Positions 1-6,649 of a stretch of DNA of 49,007 nucleotides are shown here, one piece after another (position 1 is the first letter of the stretch; the number at the start of each line of letters is the position of its first letter). The position numbers and the translations under genes are program-made. This stretch comes from Ruminococcus difficilis (GTDB lineage Bacteria > Bacillota_A > Clostridia > Oscillospirales > Acutalibacteraceae). The DNA lies in assembly GCF_016680995.1 (NCBI RefSeq), contig NZ_JAEQMG010000118.1, forward strand, positions 1-49,007, written 5' to 3'. The notes under the pieces are model-generated. The model was not told where the DNA came from, ran no database searches, and worked only from the letters and a program-made list of their open reading frames with translations.

Positions 1-11
1 TCTTCCGATCT
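1..11. other. sequencing adapter remnant
   Basis: The first 11 bases read TCTTCCGATCT, the 3' end of the common Illumina adapter; on the minus strand this is AGATCGGAAGA. It replaces the true coding sequence of the gene that runs off this edge, so the last four codons there are artificial. Confidence 0.9.
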
Positions 12-489
12 TGGCGGGTTCGTCATCGTAGGAACCGATGTGCATACACTGCACGCACAAGCCCTCGTCATAGGTGAACCATTCCACCTTGGAAAAGTCG
101 GTTTTCTTTTTCCTTGCCGCTTCTTCGACAGCCCAATCGAAATCCGCTTTCGTCACGAAATCCGGCAGACGGATCACACAGATCCACCGGAAGCTCTCTT
201 TATGCGCATAGTCGATACCCTCTACGCCGTCCTGCCACCAGAAGCCCTCCAACGGAGGCACAACATAATCGAAATATCCGTCGATCTGATGATCGCTTTT
301 CTTACTCATCTTGATGGTGAACGCTATTCCGTACAACAGCCCGATCGCCTGCTTGTATTCTCCGTCCTGTGCGTTGGGATCGCCCTGTCCGCGCACCGCG
401 ATATAATTCATCTGCGGCACAGTCACGATGGACGGCTTGTTCTTCGGCATATAGAATTCTTTGTATTCTTTCTTGTAGTCAAACGTCAT
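12..489 (-). CDS. GyrI-like small-molecule-binding domain protein, 3' partial
   Basis: The protein starts at ATG 487-489 (MTFDYKKEYKEFYMPK) and stays open to the contig edge, giving about 159 genuine residues. The opening, with a conserved YMPK segment followed by IVTVPQMNYIAVRGQGDPN in two steps, and the later G(F)WW and FRW(I)C(V)IRLPDFV segments resemble stand-alone GyrI-like proteins of about 200 residues. These are cytoplasmic ligand-binding folds of unclear substrate, related to the effector domain of AraC-type multidrug regulators. It lies 12 bp after the acetyltransferase gene upstream on the same strand, so it probably ends the same transcript. No DNA-binding domain is visible. The real C-terminus is missing and bases 1-11 are adapter. 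Family call is from memory of the fold and moderately sure; the ligand is unknown. Confidence 0.7.
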
Positions 490-501
490 CGTCTTTACCC
501 C

Positions 502-933
502 TTATTTTCGGTACATCATCGGTACGAACCGGATACCGCTGTCCTCCTGCGGTTCGGCGGTTTTAGTGAAGCCGAGCTTTTCATATATCTCGACCGCGTA
601 CAGCGATGAATTAACTGTGATCTCATCCTTGTCGCTGTCGGCGAGAAAGGCGTTCCACAAGCTTCTGCCGATCCCCCGACCGTGATACGCGCCGTCTACA
701 AAGAACAGCGCGATATGACCGCCCTCGTTTCTCGCAGCTAGAATACCGATCAATGAATCCCCGTCAAACGCGCCGTATGCGGAAAGCTGACTGATAAAGC
801 CTTCGTCATGGATCGCATGATAAAATGTCTGCGTTCCCGATGGCGGATAATTCACCGCCTCATATTCATTGAACACCTTACACACCATCGGCAAGGCATT
901 GATGATTTCCTGTTTTGTCAGTTGTTTAATCAT
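502..933 (-). CDS. GNAT-family N-acetyltransferase
   Basis: A 143-residue cytoplasmic acetyltransferase of single-domain GNAT size. The acetyl-CoA loop is visible as GAYHGRGIGRSLWNAF (the R/Q-x-x-G-x-G/A motif), followed by the typical C-terminal signature YAVEIYEKLGFTKT. The reading frame is open further upstream to 978, but I place the start at ATG 931-933 (MIKQLTKQEI) because the longer form would overlap the preceding gene and adds an untypical leader. The upstream FMN reductase stops at 950, leaving a 16-bp gap, so the two are probably co-transcribed. The acceptor substrate cannot be told; small metabolites, antibiotics or protein N-termini are all possible for this family. Function class is confident, substrate is not. 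Confidence 0.85.
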   Translation of the reverse strand: MIKQLTKQEIINALPMVCKVFNEYEAVNYPPSGTQTFYHAIHDEGFISQLSAYGAFDGDSLIGILAARNEGGHIALFFVDGAYHGRGIGRSLWNAFLADSDKDEITVNSSLYAVEIYEKLGFTKTAEPQEDSGIRFVPMMYRK

Positions 934-949
934 ACTCGTTTTTCCGTCA

Positions 950-1633
950 TCACATACTGCCATTAACGATTTCTGCATACTGCTCCTCGGGTATCATCGG
1001 AGAGGTGATTTCCTTTAGAAGTTCATCGCCGATGGCGCCGTTCTCAGCGAACTGCATTCCCGCCTTTTTGACAAGCTCCAAGCGTGGGACAGTGACGACA
1101 GCTGCTTCGGGCGCGTTGAACATCGGACTTTCGGGCACGGTGATCATCGTGTGTTCGTTTGGAAAACACCTTGTAAACTGCATGACCGCAGGCTCAAAGT
1201 TATGCTTGCTGTTCGGGAAGCCGCAGCCGCAGATCAACACATATTTCAGGTGGCTGAAATCCGCCTGACCGACGTGCTCATAGCGGTCGCCGACCTTCTG
1301 CATCGCCATTGATGATAGCGGCAATGTGCGGTCGAGCAGAGCCTTCAACGGCGCGGGCATACCGTAGCAGTAGAGCGGATAACTCCAAATCAGTAAATCG
1401 CTGTCGAGGATTTCTTCCAAAATACCGCGCATATCGTCGTTGTGGATGCAGTTGCCGCCGTTTCTCATACAGGCAAAACAGCCTGTGCAGTATTCGATAT
1501 GCTTGTCAATCGCATGAATGATATGTACTTCGTTTTGCGACACCTCGTTCATCCCGTCCAGAAAGGCGCGGGTGATGTGCATGGTGTCGCTTTTTTCTTT
1601 TTTCGGGCTTCCGTTGATGACTAATATTTTCAT
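950..1633 (-). CDS. NAD(P)H-dependent FMN reductase / flavodoxin-like oxidoreductase
   Basis: A 227-residue flavoprotein. It begins MKILVINGSPKKEKSDT, where the GSP-x-(K/x)-x-S segment is the FMN phosphate-binding loop of NADPH-dependent FMN reductases. The stretch YCTGCFACMRNGGNC carries the Cys cluster often seen in this clostridial subgroup, and SYPLYCYGMPAPLKALLDR is the flavin-contacting active-site strand. Expected role is two-electron transfer from NAD(P)H to a quinone, nitro or azo compound, or an iron-sulfur partner. I choose ATG 1631-1633 because AAGGAGAG lies 8 bases upstream; a GTG nine bases earlier sits almost in the ribosome site. It follows the kinase fragment by 14 bp and precedes the acetyltransferase, so it lies in one long minus-strand transcript. 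The physiological substrate is unknown. Confidence 0.85.
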   Translation of the reverse strand: MKILVINGSPKKEKSDTMHITRAFLDGMNEVSQNEVHIIHAIDKHIEYCTGCFACMRNGGNCIHNDDMRGILEEILDSDLLIWSYPLYCYGMPAPLKALLDRTLPLSSMAMQKVGDRYEHVGQADFSHLKYVLICGCGFPNSKHNFEPAVMQFTRCFPNEHTMITVPESPMFNAPEAAVVTVPRLELVKKAGMQFAENGAIGDELLKEITSPMIPEEQYAEIVNGSM

Positions 1634-1647
1634 TGCCGCCACTCTCC

Positions 1648-2076
1648 TTAATGATTACGCAAATATTCCTCAAATGCGGGCGTTCGTGACCAGTATTTCA
1701 CGCCCCAGTTTTCAAAGCTCCATTCTTCCGTATAGCTGTTGCACTCATAATCAATGTACCATAGCAAGCCGTCTTGAATGACAAAATTTGTCGGGAAGTA
1801 GTCGATATTCAGCCCTGCCGCCTTTGCAAGCTGAGCCATTTCTCTGACTTGCGGAAGAAAAATCTCGACAGATTCGCCGTTTTTTACTAAATCAAAAATG
1901 GTATCGCCGTCGATATATTCCTTGACAATCCGTTCGTTTTCGATATCAATATCGATCATTTCGGGGATTCTGATATCCGCGTTTTTCAGCCGTTCATAGT
2001 CATTTCGCTCGGCTTCGATTTTGTTGCCGAAAGTGTAGTAATCGCACGGCTCATGGTGAATCTGCTTGACGACGTA
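1648..2076 (-). pseudogene. kinase-fold phosphotransferase, 3' part cut off by an in-frame TAA
   Basis: After the TAA at 2077-2079 the same reading frame continues open for 142 codons. It encodes the rest of a protein-kinase-like fold: YVVKQIHHEPC holds the ATP-binding Lys, KIEAERNDY fits the helix-C Glu, NIDYFPTN is a catalytic loop with the D-x4-N spacing, and LWYIDYE replaces DFG as the metal-binding strand. The Gly-rich loop (LLGKGKGGYSYL) lies in the preceding open frame, just before the TAA, so the stop splits the ATP site. The first ATG after the stop (1957-1959) is too late to make an intact kinase. Substitution of one base, CAA or CAG to TAA, would explain the break; stop readthrough is possible. 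Family substrate is unknown. There is no own ribosome site visible. Confidence 0.75.
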
Positions 2077-3048
2077 TTACCTGCCGTTAAGCTGAGCTAA
2101 GTAGGAATATCCGCCCTTGCCCTTACCGAGCAGCTTAAAGATATGATATTCCGTACCGTTGACTGTTAAGGGCTTTTTCCAATAAAACGAAAACCTGTAT
2201 TCTTTTTCAAAGCCCAGCTTTTTGTAAAACTTGGTATCCGAGATAACATACGCCTTTTTCGCGCCGAGTGCTCTGGCACGGTTCAACGCTTCATAAATGA
2301 CTGCTTTTGCTATCCCTTTGCCTCTGTATGAAGGGACAGTACAGACAGGCTCGACATAGGCATAGTCGGCTTTATCGCTGTACCACAGACAGCAATAGGA
2401 AACATATTCTCCGTCACTACTTTCCGCCGCGATACTGAGTGTGGGATCGAAATGCCTGCGGAACACGGGGATTTCCGAAATGAGATCCCCCTCGTGCTCA
2501 AACACCTCTCTGTCCGTTCCGTGGTCAAAGCCCTGCCACAACAGCCATTGAAAAGCATACGGTTCCTTTGTGGGGTCAAGCTCGGTAATGCAAAAATGTT
2601 CCGGGAGCTGTACGGGCAAGGGTTCGCTGAGCCTTATGCTCATCACCGTTTCAGACTGTTCGGAAAGTGTAAAACCTGCACGTTTTACTGACGCGTTTTC
2701 TTTTACGTTTTCATCACAAATCGCGATTCCCAAGCCGTTTTCATCCTTCAGATTCCGATAAGCGTAATCGAGTATCTCATCATAGAGATCGCTGTATCCG
2801 GGTAGTGCGCCACAAAACGCCTCGCCGAAATACATGTCGTAAATTGCCGCGCCGACGACCTTCTCACCGTCTAACCAAAGCCCGATAGAATCAATAAGGC
2901 TTTTGTCAAACTCAGGGTGTTCCATCATCCACTCAAACCGCGCCCAGTTCCAGTTGATATGGTTCTGATTTTCGCGGTTCAGTTCGATCAAAAAGTCGCA
3001 GACAGCTTCATAATCTTCTATATTGTAGTGTTTGAATTGTGCTTTCAT
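2077..3048 (-). CDS. tandem GNAT acetyltransferase fused to a kinase N-terminus
   Basis: A 323-residue protein. Residues 1 to about 145 look like a degenerate GNAT domain (SVKRAGFTL is the usual C-terminal signature) and about 150 to 293 a full one: VCTVPSYRGKGIAKAVIYEA is the acetyl-CoA loop and KFYKKLGFEKEY the end signature. Related two-domain acetyltransferases stop near here. This one continues TVNGTEYHIFKLLGKGKGGY, which is the start and Gly-rich loop of a protein kinase-like fold, then hits TAA with the kinase remainder open in the same frame (1648-2076). The start codon overlaps the flavodoxin stop as ATGA, so the two are translationally coupled. I infer a gene fusion later interrupted by a nonsense change; the acetyltransferase part should still be functional. 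Substrate unknown. Confidence 0.8.
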   Translation of the reverse strand: MKAQFKHYNIEDYEAVCDFLIELNRENQNHINWNWARFEWMMEHPEFDKSLIDSIGLWLDGEKVVGAAIYDMYFGEAFCGALPGYSDLYDEILDYAYRNLKDENGLGIAICDENVKENASVKRAGFTLSEQSETVMSIRLSEPLPVQLPEHFCITELDPTKEPYAFQWLLWQGFDHGTDREVFEHEGDLISEIPVFRRHFDPTLSIAAESSDGEYVSYCCLWYSDKADYAYVEPVCTVPSYRGKGIAKAVIYEALNRARALGAKKAYVISDTKFYKKLGFEKEYRFSFYWKKPLTVNGTEYHIFKLLGKGKGGYSYLAQLNGR

Positions 3049-3536
3049 AATACTTTACCGCAAAAATCTTTTATGATGCCGTCATATATGCTTGACAGCT
3101 TTTCTTTTGGCTCAATGAGAATCATAGATGCTTTGAATGCTTCGATTCCTATTAGGCTCTTTAAGCCGCTGAGTGCTTTTTCTCCTCCTGAGCCTGCCTG
3201 ACAGGCGAAGGCGGATATGCTTTTGCTTTTGAGAGCAGACTTGTTTTCCTCAACAAAGGTGCGAACCGGCGGCGCGATTCTGCTTGCCCATACAGGAAAT
3301 CCGATAATGATTTGATCATACTTTTCCTCGTCAAATGTGTAAGGTTGCAGTTTGGGTTTCTGTGCCATAACAGCGCTTTTTCCGCCCCACAAAAACTTCT
3401 TGAAGCCGCTGTCGGGGAACGCCTTGACAGGCTTTATCTCAATCAAGTCAACTTCTGGATCAAGCTGTTCTTTCAGAATATTTGCGACATATGTGGTATT
3501 GCCGCTCATGGAATAATAAATGATTGCTGTTTTCAT
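3045..3536 (-). CDS. flavodoxin family protein
   Basis: A 163-residue cytoplasmic electron carrier of normal flavodoxin length. MKTAIIYYSMSGNTTYVA holds the FMN-phosphate loop (S-M-S-G-N-T, residues 9-14), and the middle stretch IIIGFPVWASRIAPPVRTF is the second flavin loop with its aromatic residue next to the isoalloxazine ring; FACQAGSGGEKA is the third. Start at ATG 3534-3536 with GGAGG four bases upstream; an in-frame GTG twelve bases earlier lies inside the ribosome site and is rejected. It ends in an ATGA overlap with the GNAT-kinase gene. Such long-form clostridial flavodoxins serve redox partners that cannot be named from sequence. Next to the FMN reductase downstream, it suggests a redox-handling transcript. 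Confidence 0.85.
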   Translation of the reverse strand: MKTAIIYYSMSGNTTYVANILKEQLDPEVDLIEIKPVKAFPDSGFKKFLWGGKSAVMAQKPKLQPYTFDEEKYDQIIIGFPVWASRIAPPVRTFVEENKSALKSKSISAFACQAGSGGEKALSGLKSLIGIEAFKASMILIEPKEKLSSIYDGIIKDFCGKVL

Positions 3537-3596
3537 ATTTCCTCCCACTGTTCTTTTGTTAAATATGTAAAGTGTTCATTTGATTTTTCCCGAACA

Positions 3597-3623
3597 TTAT
3601 TTCTTTTCATAGGTGAGTTTCAT
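3597..3623 (-). other. 8-codon open frame behind a strong ribosome site
   Basis: A strong AGGAGG lies seven bases before an ATG at 3621-3623, but the frame (MKLTYEKK) stops after eight codons. It sits in the 107-bp gap between a GNAT gene and the flavodoxin. It could be the remnant of a deleted gene or a leader peptide that couples translation; nothing decides between these. Confidence 0.35.
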
Positions 3624-3643
3624 ATTCTTTCCTCCTGTCATCA

Positions 3644-4267
3644 TCAAAAAATCTGTCCCGGAAGTTTCTGCTTTTCTTTTTGCGGAAAGTCTTTGTCAAA
3701 CTCCTCAACCTCCGCATCGTCTACATAGTAGCCCTGCGGCGTTTGATACACGCCGCTGATACCGTCGAGATAGCCCTTTTTCAGCTCCTTGCAGAGGAAG
3801 AACGACGAATCCGCGTCCTCGGGCAGGTCGTGATAGCGGATATCGAATTTGCTCGCAAAGTCAAAGCCGCTCTTGCCGTAAAAGTCGATATTGCCCTCAA
3901 ACAACACCGCGCCGAAACCGAGCGTGGCTGCCTTTTCCAAGGAATAGTCAAGCAAAGCCTTGCCGTAGCCCTGCCGCTTCAAATCGTTCGCAATACAAAT
4001 CGGACCCATTGTCAGCACGGAAATCGTTCTGCCGTCGTCGGCTTCGATGATTGTTCGAATAAACATATTCTGACCGATGATTCTGCCGTCCTGCTCCATC
4101 ACAAAATCTAACTCTTTGATGAATGCCGGATCATCGCGCAGCACATGAATCACATAATGCTCGCTGCAGCCCGGTCGGTAGACATTCCAGAACGATTCAC
4201 AGACAAGGTTTTCGACCGCTCTATATTCCTCTTTTTTCTCTAATCGAATGATATAGTTATTTTCCAT
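3644..4267 (-). CDS. GNAT-family N-acetyltransferase with extended C-terminus
   Basis: A 207-residue acetyltransferase. The acetyl-CoA loop is ICIANDLKRQGYGKALLDYS and the end signature GNIDFYGKSGFDFASKF; a C-terminal part of about 60 residues (ELKKGYLDGISGVY onward) is typical of a clostridial GNAT subgroup whose core is followed by a small cap. Start at ATG 4265-4267 with GGAGG nine bases upstream; the earlier in-frame ATG overlaps that ribosome site. The start lies inside the last codons of the PAP2 gene (11-bp overlap), so translation is coupled. Acts in the cytoplasm; the acceptor substrate is unknown. The GNAT class is clear, and I see no damage in the frame. Confidence 0.88.
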   Translation of the reverse strand: MENNYIIRLEKKEEYRAVENLVCESFWNVYRPGCSEHYVIHVLRDDPAFIKELDFVMEQDGRIIGQNMFIRTIIEADDGRTISVLTMGPICIANDLKRQGYGKALLDYSLEKAATLGFGAVLFEGNIDFYGKSGFDFASKFDIRYHDLPEDADSSFFLCKELKKGYLDGISGVYQTPQGYYVDDAEVEEFDKDFPQKEKQKLPGQIF

Positions 4268-4904
4268 GGCTGATGACCTCCTCATAAAGCGACAGCAAGG
4301 TGACGCTTATCAATATTCCTCCGAGTATGTCCGTGAACCAGTGAACGCCCGCGATCAATCTGCCAACGACCGTCACGCCGATGATGACATAGCAGACCGC
4401 CCGAAGAATCCGGTTCAGCGGTTTGTTTCTTATATACCTGTTAATCAGCATGGCGGCGCTTCCCATGATCACGCAGACGAGCATCGTATGCGACGACGGA
4501 AAGGAAGCCTCGGGGCTCGTGTTATCGGGCATGATGATCGGTCTGTAGTTGATGATCACATTTTCAAAGAAAAGATAGAGCCCAATCACGACGATGTAAA
4601 GACCGCCCAAAGCGAGTATCTCACGATCGACCTTCAACAGACTTCTTCGCTTGATCAGCTGCACCAATCCCGTTACCGCGAAAACGAAGCCCGTCAGAAC
4701 CGCCGCAACGCCGAGCCAATCCGTGATATTGTACCAGAGCATATTCACCCCGAACAAGTCAAAGACGAATTGATTGAGGTGCGACAGTCCGATGCTTGTC
4801 CCCTGCGCTCCGATCGGCGCGGCGTCGACCAAACGGACGAGCGCGATCAAGATGACCGTCAGCAACAATCCGATTCCTGCTGTGAGTAGTTTTCTGTGTT
4901 TCAT
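4257..4904 (-). CDS. PAP2-superfamily membrane phosphatase
   Basis: A 215-residue integral membrane protein with about six membrane segments. The three phosphatase motifs are in order: NYRP in motif 1, SFPSSHTM in motif 2 with the catalytic His, and GRLIAGVHWFTDILGG in motif 3 with the second His and Asp. Members dephosphorylate lipid phosphates such as phosphatidic acid or undecaprenyl pyrophosphate at the outer membrane face; which one cannot be told. I choose ATG 4902-4904 (MKHRKLLTAG), nine bases after AAAGG; the frame is open 75 bases further but without support. It has its own promoter with an overlapping palindrome (4920-4964) and overlaps the next GNAT start by 11 bp. Confidence 0.88.
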   Translation of the reverse strand: MKHRKLLTAGIGLLLTVILIALVRLVDAAPIGAQGTSIGLSHLNQFVFDLFGVNMLWYNITDWLGVAAVLTGFVFAVTGLVQLIKRRSLLKVDREILALGGLYIVVIGLYLFFENVIINYRPIIMPDNTSPEASFPSSHTMLVCVIMGSAAMLINRYIRNKPLNRILRAVCYVIIGVTVVGRLIAGVHWFTDILGGILISVTLLSLYEEVISHGK

Positions 4905-4919
4905 GCATATCATCCTTTC

Positions 4920-4964
4920 AAAATGAACTGAGCTCATTTTAGAAGAAATCGAATGATACCGCAA
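4920..4964 (-). promoter_or_regulatory. promoter and palindromic operator of the PAP2 gene
   Basis: On the minus strand TTGCGG (4959-4964) and TAAAAT (4936-4941) are 17 bp apart. The -10 overlaps a palindrome of 15 bases, ATGAACTGAGCTCAT (4923-4937), flanked by A-run and T-run arms (4920-4940). This is the geometry of a repressor site; the TetR or XRE protein encoded just upstream are natural candidates. Confidence 0.6.
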
Positions 4965-4998
4965 GAAACGCGCTTTCACAGTGATGATACGCTCCGTG

Positions 4999-5601
4999 TC
5001 ATTTGCTTTTCAGGAGCAAAATGCCCTTTATAATCAGCACAAAAAGGCAGAATACACCTGCATACGGCTGTCTCGACAAAATAAACAAAGCCGCCGCCAA
5101 AACTGACAGTACCAAGCCCGCGATAACGACGCGCTTGTTCCAAACAGGCTTGTCGAAGCTGCCGAGCACCACGCCGCAGAAACCGTTGAGCACCGTCAGA
5201 CCGATCGCGACAATAAACACGATCTTCAGCCACCCACTGACTCCTGTCAACGAGAACACCGTCACCGACGCGCCGCTTGAATCGCCGTTGCCGAACAGCG
5301 GAAGAAAAAACAGCAATGTGATAAAGCAATCCAACACACCGCAGATCAGCGCGGTGTGCTTTTTCTTATTCTCCTTGATATCCTGCTCAGCAAGAGATAT
5401 TATTTCTTCGTTCCCTATCAGTTCATCAATCGTTATATGAAAATATTTCGCGATAACCTTCAATGAATCAATGCCGGGATATCCCCGTCCCGATTCCCAT
5501 TTGGAGATAGCTGTGCGGGAAACAAAAAGCTTCTCGGCTAATTCCTCTTGCGTCAGGCTTTGATCTTTTCTCAATTTTTGTAGTTTTTCGTTAAATTCCA
5601 T
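4999..5601 (-). CDS. XRE-family regulator with C-terminal membrane domain
   Basis: A 200-residue protein. Residues 1-62 form a Cro/cI-type helix-turn-helix (LTQEELAEKLFVSRTAISKWESGRGYP spans the recognition helices), followed by a Lys-rich linker and four hydrophobic segments between about residues 83 and 197. Such membrane-tethered XRE proteins are common in Clostridia and may sense envelope stress; the signal is unknown. The ATG at 5599-5601 directly follows the TAA of the TetR gene with no gap, so it is translated by coupling. Its position between the TetR gene and the PAP2 promoter palindrome makes it a candidate regulator of the PAP2 gene. Domain calls are clear; regulatory role is inference. 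Confidence 0.85.
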   Translation of the reverse strand: MEFNEKLQKLRKDQSLTQEELAEKLFVSRTAISKWESGRGYPGIDSLKVIAKYFHITIDELIGNEEIISLAEQDIKENKKKHTALICGVLDCFITLLFFLPLFGNGDSSGASVTVFSLTGVSGWLKIVFIVAIGLTVLNGFCGVVLGSFDKPVWNKRVVIAGLVLSVLAAALFILSRQPYAGVFCLFVLIIKGILLLKSK

Positions 5602-6192
5602 TTATTTATCCTTCATATAAACATCACAAAAATGCCGGATATGCTTTTCGATGCTGTCCATGATTTCCTGCTCATATTGCGGCTGTCTGTCTGCCTTGGA
5701 TACCCAAAGGACAACAGGTGATACCAACTCTATTGAGAGAAGTGCGGGGTCGTCATGGATAAACAGACCGTTTTTCATCATCCCTTCGATGATTTTCTCA
5801 TACATCTTCTGTATGCCGACAAGCTGATGGCGGGTGGAGATCTCGGCAAGTCTTTCATTACGAAATTGCTCCTGTACAAGGAACTTGCGTATTTTCCTGA
5901 TCATCGGGTCGTGCATGGTAAACGCGATCCTGCCCATTGTCGAGCGGAGGAAATCTTCCCTGTTTTCAGGGATCTCTCCAATGTGCTGCTCCGATCCGAA
6001 GGATTCCTCGTAACGTTCTTCCGCCGAATCAATAAGCGCAGTCATAATATCCTCTTTACCCTTAAAATGCTTGTAGAGTGACGGAGCTTTGATTCCAACC
6101 TTCTCGGCGATTTGTTCTACGCCCGTTCCGTCGTATCCGTTCTCAGCAAATAGCGTCAGCGCTTCTTCCAGTATTCTATCTTTTGTAGACAT
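5602..6192 (-). CDS. TetR-family transcriptional regulator
   Basis: A 196-residue repressor-type protein. Residues 3-48 are the TetR helix-turn-helix: KDRILEEALTLFAENGYDGTG, then VEQIAEKVGIKAPSLYKHFKGK. The C-terminal two thirds is helical and binds an unknown ligand. I start at ATG 6190-6192 because GGAGGG lies five bases before it; the frame is open upstream to 6324 but that region holds the promoter. The stop abuts the XRE start. The promoter (6232-6260) is packed with TAGCT repeats, consistent with autoregulation. What it controls besides itself is not shown, though the envelope-type PAP2 gene lies next in line. Confidence 0.88.
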   Translation of the reverse strand: MSTKDRILEEALTLFAENGYDGTGVEQIAEKVGIKAPSLYKHFKGKEDIMTALIDSAEERYEESFGSEQHIGEIPENREDFLRSTMGRIAFTMHDPMIRKIRKFLVQEQFRNERLAEISTRHQLVGIQKMYEKIIEGMMKNGLFIHDDPALLSIELVSPVVLWVSKADRQPQYEQEIMDSIEKHIRHFCDVYMKDK

Positions 6193-6224
6193 AATTCCCT
6201 CCAAATAATAAAGATAAAAGTTGT

Positions 6225-6260
6225 TAGCTTTATTATAGCTAATAGCTTTTAGCTTGTCAA
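6225..6260 (-). promoter_or_regulatory. TetR gene promoter with repeated TAGCT operator-like motifs
   Basis: Minus-strand TTGACA (6255-6260) and TATAAT (6232-6237) are spaced 17 bp, a perfect consensus. TAGCT occurs at 6225, 6236, 6243 and 6250 on the plus strand, and its complement makes short palindromes over the -10. Autorepression by the TetR protein is the simple reading. Confidence 0.75.
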
Positions 6261-6382
6261 GATGTAAAAATAAAAACAGGGCTATCATATTAAGAAAAGT
6301 AATAGCGCCTGATATTTTCGTCATGAGTAGTCTGTGTAAAATATTTTAAGATTAAATAGTACTATCAAGTACATTAACATAG

Positions 6383-6419
6383 AAAAACACCGCACAGAAT
6401 TATTTACTCTGTACGGTGT
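6383..6419 (-). terminator. terminator ending repeat copy 1
   Basis: Minus-strand stem ACACCGTACAGA / TCTGTGCGGTGT with a 9-base loop followed by five T. It closes the repeat element and points at the TetR gene. Confidence 0.85.
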
Positions 6420-6533
6420 CCTGTTTTGGGCTCCCAATCGGCTGCTTTTCTTGTGATTTCAAATCATCCTTATTAGTATCAGCCTTTAGGGGTGCCTGCT
6501 TTTATTTTACCTCGGCAAAAAGGCTGATAACCG
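6383..6533 (-). repeat. dispersed repeat / candidate RNA element, copy 1
   Basis: Read on the minus strand: an 11-bp hairpin (TATCAGCCTTT at 6477-6487 pairing with 6519-6529), then a conserved block containing GGCTGATACTAATAAGG, GATGATTTGAAATC and AGCCGATTGGGAGC, then a terminator. The same block recurs at 43942-44052 with about 80 percent identity, in the opposite orientation in the window, and again ends in a terminator. It lies between ilvB, which has its own terminator, and the TetR gene. One frame reads KADTNKDDLKS in the block, but the conservation is at nucleotide level. It could be a non-coding RNA, a 3'-UTR element or a mobile repeat. No known riboswitch class fits. Confidence 0.6.
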
Positions 6534-6609
6534 GATTTGAAGGCGAGCGACGGGAAGCCCCGCAGGCAATTTCGAGAGAGCAGAAAACTTTTTCTCCCAT
6601 AATAATCAC

Positions 6610-6641
6610 AAAGAGGTACCCTTTCGTCGGGTACCTCTTTT
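6610..6641 (-). terminator. ilvB terminator
   Basis: A perfect 12-bp stem AAAGAGGTACCC / GGGTACCTCTTT with an 8-base loop just after the ilvB stop. T-runs on both sides make it potentially bidirectional. Confidence 0.85.
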
Positions 6642-6649
6642 CAAATATT

